A stretch of 56,338 nt of DNA, taken from contig QFQD01000010.1 in NCBI GenBank assembly GCA_003241485.1, positions 1-56,338 of the forward strand, written 5' to 3'. Of this stretch, positions 32,392 through 40,966 are shown piece after piece. The notes under the pieces were generated by a model, which ran no database searches, was not told the DNA's origin, and saw only the letters and a program-made list of their open reading frames with translations. Made by a program: the position numbers and the translations under genes. The number at the start of each line of letters is the position of its first letter. Within the stretch, counting starts at the first letter, position 1. Origin of the DNA: Ancylobacter novellus. Lineage in GTDB: Bacteria; Pseudomonadota; Alphaproteobacteria; Rhizobiales; Xanthobacteraceae.

Positions 32392-33311
32392 AGAGCAGCC
32401 TTGGTCTCGTTCTCGCGGTCGTCGTCGCCGTCGCCGCCATCATCCTCTACTCCGCGCTGTTCAGCGTCTACCAGACGCAGCAGGCGCTCGTGCTGCGCTT
32501 CGGCGAGCCGGTGCGCGTCATCGAGCAGCCCGGCCTCAACGTGAAGATCCCGCTGGTCGACAGCGTGATCCTGATCGACAAGCGCATCCTCGACCTCGAG
32601 AACCCCTCGCAGGAAGTGATCGCCGCCGACCAGAAGCGCCTCGTGGTCGACGCCTTCGCGCGCTACCGCATCATCAACCCGCTGCGCTTCTACCAGTCGG
32701 TCGGCACGGTGGAGGCGGCCAATTCGCGCCTCGCCACCGTGCTCAACTCGGCCCTGCGCCGCGTGCTCGGCGAATCCACCTTCATCCAGGTGGTGCGCGA
32801 CGAGCGCGAGAACCTGATGGCCCGCATCCGCGATCAGGTGAACCGCGAGGCCGCCGGCTTCGGCATCAGCGTGATCGACGTGCGCATTCGCCGCGCCGAC
32901 CTGCCGGAAGCCAACAGCCAGGCGGTGTTCCAGCGCATGCAGACCGAACGTCAGCGTGAAGCTTCGGAAATCCGCGCCCAGGGTGCGGAAGCGGGGCAGA
33001 CCATCCGCGCCCGCGCCGACCGCGATTCGACGATCATCGTCGCCGAAGCCAATGCCGCGGCCGACCAGCTGCGCGGCGAGGGCGAAGCCCAGAGCAACGA
33101 GATCTTCGCCCAGGCCTATGGGCAGGACATGTCGTTCTTCGACTTCTACCGGACCATGCAGGCCTATGAGACCTCTCTGAAGGCCGGCGACACGCGGATG
33201 CTGCTCACCCCCGATTCGAGCTTCTTCCGCTTCTTCAACACCCCCACCCCGGCGGCGCCGGCGAGCCCTGCGCCGGCCCCCACTGCGGGTATGCCGGCGC
33301 CGGCAAACTGA
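32388..33311 (+). CDS. hflC: FtsH protease modulator HflC
   Basis: Partner of HflK, 307 residues, with one N-terminal membrane helix (residues 5-25) and the SPFH domain: FSVYQTQQALVLRFGEPVRVI, GLNVKIPLVDSVILIDKRIL, then VIDVRIRRADLPEANSQAVFQRM and the helical C-terminal coil. It ends with a short Pro/Ala tail (TPAAPASPAPAPTAGM). The start ATG overlaps the hflK stop, so the two proteins are made in a coupled way, fitting a hetero-oligomer. Confidence 0.96.
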   Translation: MKSSLGLVLAVVVAVAAIILYSALFSVYQTQQALVLRFGEPVRVIEQPGLNVKIPLVDSVILIDKRILDLENPSQEVIAADQKRLVVDAFARYRIINPLRFYQSVGTVEAANSRLATVLNSALRRVLGESTFIQVVRDERENLMARIRDQVNREAAGFGISVIDVRIRRADLPEANSQAVFQRMQTERQREASEIRAQGAEAGQTIRARADRDSTIIVAEANAAADQLRGEGEAQSNEIFAQAYGQDMSFFDFYRTMQAYETSLKAGDTRMLLTPDSSFFRFFNTPTPAAPASPAPAPTAGMPAPAN

Positions 33312-33323
33312 GCCGGCGCGACG

Positions 33324-33509
33324 ATGTCCGATCTCATCGTCGCGCTGGGACTGGTTCTGGCGATTGAAGGCCTGATGTTGGCGGCGGCGCCTGGCGCCGT
33401 CCGCCGGGCCGCCGAAACCCTCCAACAGCTGCCAGACCCGCCCTTGCGCATCGCCGGCATTGTCGGCGCTGTCATCGGCGTCATCATCGTCTGGGTCATC
33501 CGCGGCTGA
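33324..33509 (+). CDS. DUF2065 small membrane protein
   Basis: A 61-residue protein with two membrane helices: MSDLIVALGLVLAIEGLMLAA and IAGIVGAVIGVIIVWVI. It matches the DUF2065 family, which regularly follows hflK-hflC. The gene starts 12 bases after the hflC stop, so it is probably in the same transcript. Function unknown; the constant position suggests a role with HflKC/FtsH. Confidence 0.9.
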   Translation: MSDLIVALGLVLAIEGLMLAAAPGAVRRAAETLQQLPDPPLRIAGIVGAVIGVIIVWVIRG

Positions 33510-33651
33510 CCCTCGCGCCTTTCGGGGCCGTGCGCCCCGCTCCGGCTCGCGCGCTTTTGGCTTGCATCGGCCCTCCACGCGGGTAGCGTCGGGCGCGACG
33601 GCATCGCGCGACGCGCCGCCGCTCGTTCGTGCGGCGGCTTCAGGAGGCACC

Positions 33652-35217
33652 ATGATTCGTAGGCTTTTCGCGCAGGCGGACCGCGCCGAAGGCGCGCAGC
33701 TCCCGCTCCGCACCGGGCGCTCCCTCTTCCCTCGCCGCCTCCCGCGCTTCGCCTCCCGCCTGCTGCTGGCCGGCACGCTTGCCGCCGGCACGCTCGGCCT
33801 CGCCGGCCTGCCCGCCTTCGCCGCCGCCACCAAGGGTCCGGACACGGTCGCCGACACGGCCGAGCGGGTGATGGACGCGGTGGTCAACATCTCCACCTCG
33901 CAGACCGTCGCCCCCTCGCGCAGCGTGCCGACCCCGGACCTGCCGCCGGGCTCCCCCTTCGAGGAGTTCTTCGAGGAGTTCTTCAAGCGCCGCCAGCAGC
34001 AGGGCGAGGACAACAGCCCGCGCCGCGTCTCCTCGCTGGGCTCCGGCTTCGTCATCGACCAGGCCGGCTTCATCGTCACCAACAACCACGTCATCGCCGA
34101 CGCCGACGAGATCTACGCCAACTTCACCGACGGCTCGAAGCTGAAGGCCGAGCTGGTCGGGCGCGACACCAAGATCGACCTTGCCCTGCTCAAGGTGACG
34201 CCGGAGGAAGGCAAGCCGCTGACGGCGGTGAAGTTCGGCAATTCCGACGCGCTGCGCGTGGGCGACTGGGTGATGGCGATCGGCAACCCGTTCGGCCTCG
34301 GCGGCACGCTGACCGTGGGCGTCATCTCGGCGCGCAACCGCGACATCAACAGCGGGCCCTACGACAATTTCCTGCAGACCGACGCCGCCATCAATCGCGG
34401 CAATTCGGGCGGCCCGCTGTTCAACATGGATGGCGACGTCATCGGCATCAACACAGCCATCATCTCGCCCTCGGGCGGCTCGATCGGCATCGGCTTCGCC
34501 GTGCCGTCCAACACCGCCACCCCGATCATCGCCCAGCTGAAGGAGTTCGGCGAAGCCCGGCGCGGCTGGATCGGCGTGCGCATCCAGCAGGTCACGCCGG
34601 AGATCGCCGAGAGCCTCTCGCTCGGCAAGCCGCGCGGTGCGCTGGTCGGTTCGGTCACCGAGGACGGCCCGGCCGCCAAGGGCGGCCTCAAGGCCGGCGA
34701 CGTGGTCGTCACCTTCGACGGCAAGGACGTGAAGGACATGCGCTCGCTGCCGATCATCGTCGCCGACACGCCGGTGGACAAGCAGGTGGACGTCGTCGTC
34801 ATCCGCAAGGGCACGCCGGAAACGCTGAAGATGACCGTCGGCCGCCTCGACGAGGCCGAGACGACCGAAGCCGCCGCCGATACCCCCGAAAAGAAGCCGG
34901 AGCCGTCCAAGGTCGACACCGTGAAGCTGATGGGCCTCGAGGTCGCCGAGCTGACCCCCGAGCTGCGCACCCGCTTCAAGATCAAGGACGAACTCAAGGG
35001 CGTCGTCGTCGTCAGCGTCGAGCCGGGCTCGCCGGCGGCGGATCGCGGCATCGCGCCGGGCCACCTCATCGTCGAGGTGAACCAGGAAGCCACCGGCACG
35101 CCGGCCGATATCGAGGCTCGCCTCGCCGCGCTGAAGAAGGACGGCCGCCGCTCGGCCCTGCTCATGGTCACCGACCCGCAGGGACAGGTGCGCTTCACCG
35201 CGCTGCCGATCGACTGA
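33652..35217 (+). CDS. degP: Do-family periplasmic serine endoprotease (DegP/DegQ)
   Basis: An HtrA-type protease and chaperone for misfolded periplasmic proteins, 521 residues. Signal sequence (LLLAGTLAAGTLGLAGLPAFA), then the trypsin-like domain with catalytic triad His146 (TNNHVI), Asp176 (KIDLALL) and Ser252 (RGNSGGPLF), followed by two PDZ domains at about 305-395 and 425-515. The start ATG 33652 has a perfect AGGAGG 5 bases upstream, preferred over the longer frame from 33460. It follows hflK-hflC-DUF2065, joining two envelope quality-control systems. Confidence 0.95.
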   Translation: MIRRLFAQADRAEGAQLPLRTGRSLFPRRLPRFASRLLLAGTLAAGTLGLAGLPAFAAATKGPDTVADTAERVMDAVVNISTSQTVAPSRSVPTPDLPPGSPFEEFFEEFFKRRQQQGEDNSPRRVSSLGSGFVIDQAGFIVTNNHVIADADEIYANFTDGSKLKAELVGRDTKIDLALLKVTPEEGKPLTAVKFGNSDALRVGDWVMAIGNPFGLGGTLTVGVISARNRDINSGPYDNFLQTDAAINRGNSGGPLFNMDGDVIGINTAIISPSGGSIGIGFAVPSNTATPIIAQLKEFGEARRGWIGVRIQQVTPEIAESLSLGKPRGALVGSVTEDGPAAKGGLKAGDVVVTFDGKDVKDMRSLPIIVADTPVDKQVDVVVIRKGTPETLKMTVGRLDEAETTEAAADTPEKKPEPSKVDTVKLMGLEVAELTPELRTRFKIKDELKGVVVVSVEPGSPAADRGIAPGHLIVEVNQEATGTPADIEARLAALKKDGRRSALLMVTDPQGQVRFTALPID

Positions 35218-35269
35218 GGCGGCGCCGGCAAAGGGCGCCCGCGCCTCGGTCTTCGGAAGCGCCGTGCCC

Positions 35270-35839
35270 TTACGGCTTCTTCGGCGGCGCCGGATGAGCC
35301 GCGGGAGCGCCGGGCTGCTGGGCCGGGGTCTTCTGGGCCGCCTCGGTCAGCTGCACGGTCCAGCTCTTCTGTTCCTGCGTGTCCACCTCGAAGAAGCCCG
35401 TGCGGTCATAGCCGCGCGCCAGGCAGTCCTCGATGCCGCGAATGGTGAACTCCTTCTCGCGCGTGCACATATAGGCCTTGCCGGACCATTCGCCGCCGAG
35501 GTCGTAGTCGATCGCGTAGACGTAATAGAAGCGCGCCACCAGATCGCCGCGCAGCAGCGTCTCGCAGCTATTGGCGCCGATGTTCCACCAGCCTTCGGTC
35601 GACCAGCTGTTGCCGTCCTTGTAGCCGAGCGCGATGCCGACCCGGCTCGTGGAGCGGTTGCACAGGCGGAAATCCGCCGCCGCCGGCGCCGGCGCCATCA
35701 CCGCCGCGACCGGCACCAGCACCGCACCGGCCAGCAGCGCGCGGCCGGCCCCACGGGCAAGCCGCTGCCACCCCGCCGCGCAGATGCGCCGGACGGCGGA
35801 CAGGTTCTCAGCTGTCGATGAATACGGCGCGGAAATCAT
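35270..35839 (-). CDS. DUF1036 exported protein
   Basis: A 189-residue protein of the DUF1036 family, found mostly in alphaproteobacteria. After an N-terminal hydrophobic signal region (ALLAGAVLVPVAAVMAPAPAAA) comes the conserved core ADFRLCNRSTSRVGIALGYKDG, WWNIGANSCETLL, and AYMCTREKEFTIRGIEDCLARGYDRTGFFEVD, with several conserved cysteines probably in disulfides. A Pro/Ala tail ends the protein. The start ATG 35839 overlaps the glycerate kinase stop by 32 bases; no stronger start was seen. Function unknown. Confidence 0.88.
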   Translation of the reverse strand: MISAPYSSTAENLSAVRRICAAGWQRLARGAGRALLAGAVLVPVAAVMAPAPAAADFRLCNRSTSRVGIALGYKDGNSWSTEGWWNIGANSCETLLRGDLVARFYYVYAIDYDLGGEWSGKAYMCTREKEFTIRGIEDCLARGYDRTGFFEVDTQEQKSWTVQLTEAAQKTPAQQPGAPAAHPAPPKKP

Positions 35840-37100
35840 TGACGTTGGTGCAGGTCGGGCCCGGCGTCAGCAGGTCGCCCAGACGCTCGAAAAAGCTCGT
35901 TGAATCGTTATTGGCGAGAAAGGCGGCAGGATCGAGACCGGCCGCCTTGGCGCGGGCCAGCGTGTCCGGCTCGACAAAAGCGCCGGCGGGATCGGAGGCA
36001 TCGCCGCCGCCGCCATCGGTGCCGTCCGTGTCGCCGGCCACGGCGTGAATGCCGGCCGCGCCCTCCAGCGCCACGGCGAGCGCCAGCGCGAATTCCTGGT
36101 TCGGCCCGCCACGCCCCTGCCCGCGCATGGTCACGGTGAGTTCGCCGCCCGAGAGCAGGATGGCCCGCTTGCCGGCCGCCTTCAGCTCCTTCGCCTTGGC
36201 AGCCTGCGCGGCAGCCACCTCGCGCGCCTCGCCTTCCAGATTGTCGCCGAGCAGGATCGGCTCGATGCCGGCCTCGCGCACCATCTTCTCGGTGGCGATG
36301 AAGCTCTCCAGCGGGCGCGCGATCAAATGATACTCGGCATTGGCGAAGGCGGCATCGCCGGGCTTGGGCGATTCATTGGCGGGATCGCGCAGCGCCACCG
36401 CGACGGAAGGCGGCGGGTCGATGCGGTAGCGCGCCAGCACGTCGCGCGCCTCGGCCAGCGTCGAGGGATCGGGCACGGTGGGGCCGGAGCCGATCACCGC
36501 CGGATCGTCGCCGGGCACGTCGGAAATGGCGAGCGTCACCACGCGGGCCGGCTGGGCCAGCGCCGCGAGGCGGCCGCCCTTGATGCGCGAGAGGTGCTTA
36601 CGCACGGTGTTGATCTCGGTGATGTTGGCGCCCGAGCGCAGCAACGCCTTGGTGAGCGCGCGCTTGTCGTCCAGCTCGACACCGAAGGCCGGGGCGATCC
36701 AGTTGGCCGAGGCGCCGCCCGAAAGCAGCACCAGCACCAGATCGTCGGCGGTGGCCGAGGCGGCAAGGTCGATCGACTTCTGCGCGCCGGCAAGGCCCGC
36801 CGCGTCCGGCACGGGATGGCCGGCCTCGACCATCTCCAGCTGGCGGGTGGGTCGGCCATAGCCGTGGCGCGCCACGCCGATGCCCGCGAGGCGGGCCGGA
36901 TCGAAACCGAGCGTGTCGAGGTAATGCCGCTCCGCCACTTCCAGCATGGAGCCGGCAGCCTTGCCGGCGGCGAGCAGGATCAGCCGCCCATGGGCGGGCG
37001 GGGGCGGCAAGGCAGGGGGAAGGCAGGTGTCGGGATGAGCGGCGGCCACGGCCGCGGCGAAGAGCTGATCGAGAAAGGCACGCGCCGAAGAAACGGTCAT
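35808..37100 (-). CDS. Glycerate 2-kinase, TtuD/MOFRL family
   Basis: Phosphorylates glycerate to 2-phosphoglycerate, feeding serine-, tartrate- or glyoxylate-derived carbon to central metabolism. 430 residues: an N-terminal domain (LLAAGKAAGSMLEVAE, GHPVPDAAGLAGAQKSI, LVLLSGGASANWIAPAFG) and a C-terminal MOFRL domain (AILLSGGELTVTMRGQGRGGPNQEF, DTDGTDGGGG). I chose ATG 37100 over the GTG directly before it. It overlaps the downstream DUF1036 gene. I do not assign ttuD or gck as a symbol, because substrate and pathway context are not shown here. Confidence 0.93.
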   Translation of the reverse strand: MTVSSARAFLDQLFAAAVAAAHPDTCLPPALPPPPAHGRLILLAAGKAAGSMLEVAERHYLDTLGFDPARLAGIGVARHGYGRPTRQLEMVEAGHPVPDAAGLAGAQKSIDLAASATADDLVLVLLSGGASANWIAPAFGVELDDKRALTKALLRSGANITEINTVRKHLSRIKGGRLAALAQPARVVTLAISDVPGDDPAVIGSGPTVPDPSTLAEARDVLARYRIDPPPSVAVALRDPANESPKPGDAAFANAEYHLIARPLESFIATEKMVREAGIEPILLGDNLEGEAREVAAAQAAKAKELKAAGKRAILLSGGELTVTMRGQGRGGPNQEFALALAVALEGAAGIHAVAGDTDGTDGGGGDASDPAGAFVEPDTLARAKAAGLDPAAFLANNDSTSFFERLGDLLTPGPTCTNVNDFRAVFIDS

Positions 37101-37276
37101 CACAGTCCTACCCCGCCCACCGGGCTTTGTGCGGCGGGTTTCCCCCCGCCAGACGTCGTTTATTGCGCGCGCCCCGAATCCCCGTGGGCGCGCGACCCGA
37201 AACGGGCGTATTCCTATGGCACCGGAAACGCCACGTCACTATCCTCTGCATACTTAGTCGCACGACACGGGACAAT

Positions 37277-38158
37277 ATGCGCCGCCTTACGACGCAGGAT
37301 CCGGCCGTGGCCGGAAGCACGGACGACCTCTTCAGCCCGCCGGCCGACGGCTTTGCCGCCTTCGAGCGGATCGACGGCGACGCCCGCACCGGCGTCATCC
37401 TCATTTGCGATCACGCCTGCAACGCCATCCCGCCGGCCTATGGCGCGCTCGGCCTGCCGCCCGCCGAGCTGGAGCGCCATATCGGCTACGACATCGGCGC
37501 CGCCGGGGTGACGCGACGGCTCGCCGCACGGCTCGGCTGTCCTGCCGTGCTGTCCCGCTTCTCGCGGCTGCTGATCGACCCCAATCGCGGCGAGGACGAT
37601 CCGACGCTGGTCATGCGCCTGTCCGACGGCGCCATCGTGCCGGGCAACCGGCATGTCGACGCGGCAGAGGTGGACCGCCGGATCGCCTTGTTCCACCGGC
37701 CCTATCACGACGCGATCGACGCGGAGATCCGCGCCGCCTTCGCTGTCGACGCGGTCCCCGCCATCTTCTCCCTGCACAGCTTCACCCCGGTCTGGCGCGG
37801 TGTGCCGCGGCCCTGGCACGCGGCCGTGCTGTGGGACAGCGACCCGCGCCTCACCCGCGAGCTGATCGACGCGCTGGAGGCGCCCGGCGACCTCATTGTC
37901 GGCGATAACGAGCCCTATGACGGCGCGCTGCGCAATGACTGCCTGTACCGGCACGCTATCCGGCGCGGCCTCGCCCACACATTGCTGGAAATCCGGCAGG
38001 ACCTCATCACCGACGCCGCAGGGCAGGAGCTGTGGGCCGAGCGGCTCGCGGGCCTGCTGCCGCCCATCCTCGAAAGGCCGGAACTGCACGAGATCGCGTT
38101 TCACGGCTCGCGCACCGGCCCCGTCACGCCCATCTATCCGCCAGAGAAGCGCCGCTGA
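37277..38158 (+). CDS. N-formylglutamate amidohydrolase family protein
   Basis: A 293-residue metal-dependent hydrolase of the N-formylglutamate amidohydrolase (FGase, HutG-type) family. Conserved parts: ILICDHACNAIPPAYGALGLP, HIGYDIGAAGVTRRLAARL, LIDPNRGEDDPTLVMRLSDG, FSLHSFTPVWRGVPRPWH, and the C-terminal LEIRQDLITD. The enzymes remove formate from N-formylglutamate in histidine breakdown, but no hut genes are nearby, so a different N-acyl or N-formyl substrate is possible. ATG 37277 gives the family start. Downstream genes are DUF1244 and GapR-like. Confidence 0.88.
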   Translation: MRRLTTQDPAVAGSTDDLFSPPADGFAAFERIDGDARTGVILICDHACNAIPPAYGALGLPPAELERHIGYDIGAAGVTRRLAARLGCPAVLSRFSRLLIDPNRGEDDPTLVMRLSDGAIVPGNRHVDAAEVDRRIALFHRPYHDAIDAEIRAAFAVDAVPAIFSLHSFTPVWRGVPRPWHAAVLWDSDPRLTRELIDALEAPGDLIVGDNEPYDGALRNDCLYRHAIRRGLAHTLLEIRQDLITDAAGQELWAERLAGLLPPILERPELHEIAFHGSRTGPVTPIYPPEKRR

Positions 38159-38184
38159 GGCGCACCACGGCCCGGAGACCCGCC

Positions 38185-38499
38185 ATGACCAGCCAGACCC
38201 CCGAACTCGACGACAAGGCCCGCACCGAGCTGGAAGCCGCCGCCTTCCGCCGCCTCGTCGCGCATCTGCGCGCGCGCACCGACGTGCAGAACATCGAGCT
38301 GATGAATCTCGCCGGCTTCTGCCGCAACTGCCTCGCCAACTGGTATCTCGACGCGGCGAAGGAGCGCGGCCTTCCCGTCAGCAAGGACGAGAGCCGCGTC
38401 GTCGTCTACGGCATGCCCTATGAGCAGTGGAAGGCCGCCCACCAGACCGAGGCGAGCGCGGAGCAGAAGGCCGCCTTCCCCGGTCCCGGTCCGCACTGA
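38185..38499 (+). CDS. DUF1244 family protein
   Basis: A 104-residue protein of the small DUF1244 family. The diagnostic block LMNLAGFCRNCLANWYLDAA carries two cysteines spaced CxxC, followed by VYGMPYEQWKA. The two cysteines could bind a metal. It begins 27 bases after the amidohydrolase stop with GGAGA upstream, so it is probably in the same transcript. Function unknown; members are widespread in proteobacteria. Confidence 0.9.
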   Translation: MTSQTPELDDKARTELEAAAFRRLVAHLRARTDVQNIELMNLAGFCRNCLANWYLDAAKERGLPVSKDESRVVVYGMPYEQWKAAHQTEASAEQKAAFPGPGPH

Positions 38500-38663
38500 G
38501 GGCAGGTCCGCGCGATTGGGCAGTGGATAGCGGGTGTAGCGCGTGCGCGAATACCCGCCCCGCGCCCCGGTGCCTTGACGGGTGCCAGCGCTTGCGCTCC
38601 TGATCCCCCGCTCTTTTGAACACCACGCCGGGCCTCGTCTGCCCGAGCCCTCCGGGAGACACC

Positions 38664-38948
38664 ATGTCCGATATTCCCAACGACCAGCCGCTTTCCGACG
38701 CCGCCGCCGGCTTCGCCAAGGAGCAGCTCAAATCCTTCATCGAGCGCATCGAGCGGCTCGAAGAGGAAAAGAAGACCATTGCCGACGACATCAAGGACGT
38801 GTTCGCCGAAGCCAAGGGCACGGGCTTCGACGTGAAGGCGCTGCGCGAGATCCTGAAGATCCGCAAGCAGGACGCCGACCAGCGCGCCGAGCACGAGGCC
38901 ATTGTCGACCTCTATCTGCAGGCGCTGGGGATGTACCCCTCGAACTGA
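38664..38948 (+). CDS. gapR: GapR-like nucleoid protein (DUF2312)
   Basis: A 94-residue DUF2312 protein; the Caulobacter member GapR is an essential nucleoid-associated protein that clamps overtwisted, AT-rich DNA ahead of replication and helps topoisomerases. The sequence holds the long coiled-coil QLKSFIERIERLEEEKKTIADDIKDVFAEAKGTGFDVKALREILKIRKQD, and the C-terminal HEAIVDLYLQALG. ATG 38664 follows GGGAGA; upstream codons from 38616 are unlikely to be translated. It converges on the DUF882 gene across a palindrome. Confidence 0.9.
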   Translation: MSDIPNDQPLSDAAAGFAKEQLKSFIERIERLEEEKKTIADDIKDVFAEAKGTGFDVKALREILKIRKQDADQRAEHEAIVDLYLQALGMYPSN

Positions 38949-38975
38949 GCGGCTGCCGACACCGTTCCACGCGTC

Positions 38976-38998
38976 ATGGCCGGGCTCGTCCCGGCCAT
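38976..38998. terminator. Palindrome between gapR and the DUF882 gene
   Basis: ATGGCCGGG (38976-38984) pairs with CCCGGCCAT (38990-38998) around CTCGT, preceded by GCGTC. It lies between converging genes and shares the GTC-AT-x-CCGG layout of the dispersed repeat family. A bidirectional terminator role is likely. Confidence 0.55.
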
Positions 38999-39028
38999 TC
39001 GCGTTTCAGAGCCGGGAAATGGCCGGCG

Positions 39029-40702
39029 TCAGAGCGGGTTCTTGAGCGGCGCCGCGCCGGAGATCATGGCGACGACCGGCACCGCGACCACGGCGGCACC
39101 CTGGAACTGCGTCGTCGACAGCCCGTTCGAGCCATCCGCGCTGAAGCCGCCGGCCACCACCGTGCGCGGCGGGGCGACGAAGGCGGCGAAGCGCCGAAGC
39201 TCCGGCGTGCGCAGCGCGACATTCTTGGCGACCGTCGGGCCGCTAAACAGGCGGCGGATCTCCGCCTGCATCTCCGCGGGATAGGCCGGCGCGCGCGGCG
39301 CGCTGGCATGTGCGGTGCCGTGCGGCGCGGCGGCCGCGACTGTCGGGTTCGGCGCGCGGCCGGGCTGCAGGCGCTCGGTCGGGAACACGCCGGTGGCGGC
39401 GGAAGCATAAGCCAGCACGGGCCCGCCACCTTCACTATTGGCGCTGGGAACCGTCAGTTCAGGAAGCGCGCCGGCCTCCGTCGGGCGTACCGGCGGACGC
39501 GGCGCGGTGAGGCCCGCAATGGCCGCGCTGGCATCGGCAAGAGCGGGCGCGCCGCTTACCGGCGTCTGCGCCAGCGAGGGCCGCGACTTCGGCAGCGGCA
39601 CCGCTGCGGCAAGGGCGGCAAGCGCCTGCCGGTCGGCGGCGGGCGCCGGGGCGATGTCGGGAAGGGCGACCGGTGCCGGCGCGGCGGGGGCCTGCGCCAT
39701 CGCCACGCGGCCGATCGGGTTGGGGGTGGGCAGCGGCACCGCGACCGGCGCGGCGGCGGCAAGCGCGACCGGCGCGGGAGCGGCAGCAGGAAGCGGCACG
39801 GCAGCCTCGGATTCGGGATCGGCGGCGGAGGCGACCACGACCGGCGCGGGCGCGACACCCGGCTTGGCCGACGCCACCTTTGCCGGCGCCGCGCTCTCCT
39901 CGTCGTCCTCATCCTTGCCGAACAGGCTGGCGAAGATGTTCTTGTTGCCGGCGGTGCTGCGCTTGGGGTTGTTGCCGCCGCCGAGGCCGGCGAAGGCCGC
40001 GCCAGCGCCGCCCGGCTCGGAGCCGCGCGATTCCACCTCGTTGAGCGCCAGCGCATAGCCCGCCATCGGCTTGCCGTCGGCGGGAATGTGCACCGTCTTG
40101 CCATCGGGGAAGACGCGGGCGAGTTCCGGCCGGGTCATGCGCGGCCAGTGGCGGACGCCGCCGGTGTCGAGATGCACGAAGGGCGAGCCGGAGGTCGGGT
40201 AGAAGCCGACGCCGCCGCGCTGGAGACGCAGGCCCGCCTCGCGAATCTTCGCCAGCGGCACGCCCGGAATGAAGAAGTCCATCGCCTTGCCCTGCATGTG
40301 CAGGCTGGTCTGGGCGACGCCGCGCGAACGGGCGCGCAGCATGGAATTGGTCTCGGGCGAGCGATAGCCGCCGATCACCTGGATCGGCTGGGTGGCGCCG
40401 GTCTCGCGATAGACCTCCCACACGATGTCGAAGAGCTGCGGGTCCATGTTGGTCGGCTCCTTGCGGCGCCAATCCTGCAACAGGACGTTGAGCTGCTTCA
40501 GCGCGGCCGGGTCGTAGCGGCCGTTCTTCTTGAAGGTGACGGTGGCGCTTTCGCCGGAATGCACATGGTGCAGGGTGATGGTGCGAGTGTCGCCATTGGC
40601 GACCGCGTCCTGCAGCATGTCGGCGCTGCCGAGCGTGACCGCCGCGGCGAGGGCGGCGGCCTTGAGGAAGGCGCGTGAGCTGAAGGCGGATGTGATGCGC
40701 AC
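39029..40702 (-). CDS. DUF882 (peptidase M15-like) cell-wall protein with long Ala/Pro tail
   Basis: An exported protein of about 557 residues. A Tat/Sec-like signal (SAFSSRAFLKAAALAAAVTLG) precedes the DUF882/M15_2 domain at about 40-195: TITLHHVHSGESATVTFKK, RYDPAALKQLNVLLQDWR, VIGGYRSPETNSMLRARSRGVA, and the metal-site segment SLHMQGKAMDFFIPGV with VGFYPTSGSPFVHLDTG, resembling E. coli MepK (YcbK). The remaining 350 residues are disordered Ala/Pro/Val/Gly. Likely a murein endopeptidase or carboxypeptidase. No ATG start exists: GTG 40702 (MRITSAF) or TTG 40711 are the choices. Confidence 0.9.
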   Translation of the reverse strand: MRITSAFSSRAFLKAAALAAAVTLGSADMLQDAVANGDTRTITLHHVHSGESATVTFKKNGRYDPAALKQLNVLLQDWRRKEPTNMDPQLFDIVWEVYRETGATQPIQVIGGYRSPETNSMLRARSRGVAQTSLHMQGKAMDFFIPGVPLAKIREAGLRLQRGGVGFYPTSGSPFVHLDTGGVRHWPRMTRPELARVFPDGKTVHIPADGKPMAGYALALNEVESRGSEPGGAGAAFAGLGGGNNPKRSTAGNKNIFASLFGKDEDDEESAAPAKVASAKPGVAPAPVVVASAADPESEAAVPLPAAAPAPVALAAAAPVAVPLPTPNPIGRVAMAQAPAAPAPVALPDIAPAPAADRQALAALAAAVPLPKSRPSLAQTPVSGAPALADASAAIAGLTAPRPPVRPTEAGALPELTVPSANSEGGGPVLAYASAATGVFPTERLQPGRAPNPTVAAAAPHGTAHASAPRAPAYPAEMQAEIRRLFSGPTVAKNVALRTPELRRFAAFVAPPRTVVAGGFSADGSNGLSTTQFQGAAVVAVPVVAMISGAAPLKNPL

Positions 40703-40893
40703 GTAACTCAACCCGAAAAGGAACGTTTCCTTGAGACGACACGGGCAGGATCGACCGGGCCGGACATGGTGAACATAGTCTTGTCGGGTTTGGTTAAGAC
40801 CGAGTTACGACCCAACCCCCACGCTTGTTGAGCCTGTGGCTAGGGGGTGACTGTGGCGAAAGAGTGCCAACCTGTCAAATTCGTAAGGTTGTA

Positions 40894-40926
40894 CCACGCT
40901 GGACTGATCTTTTCAGTTCAGCGTGG
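40894..40926. terminator. Long hairpin after the L,D-transpeptidase gene
   Basis: CCACGCTGGACTGA (40894-40907) and TCAGTTCAGCGTGG (40913-40926) form a 14-bp stem with one imperfect pair and a 5-base loop, 40 bases after the transpeptidase stop. No T-run on the minus strand, so it could terminate or protect the 3' end of the transcript. Confidence 0.5.
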
Positions 40927-40966
40927 CGAATAGGTCACGAATGACCGCCGCAGCGTGCTGATTCGT

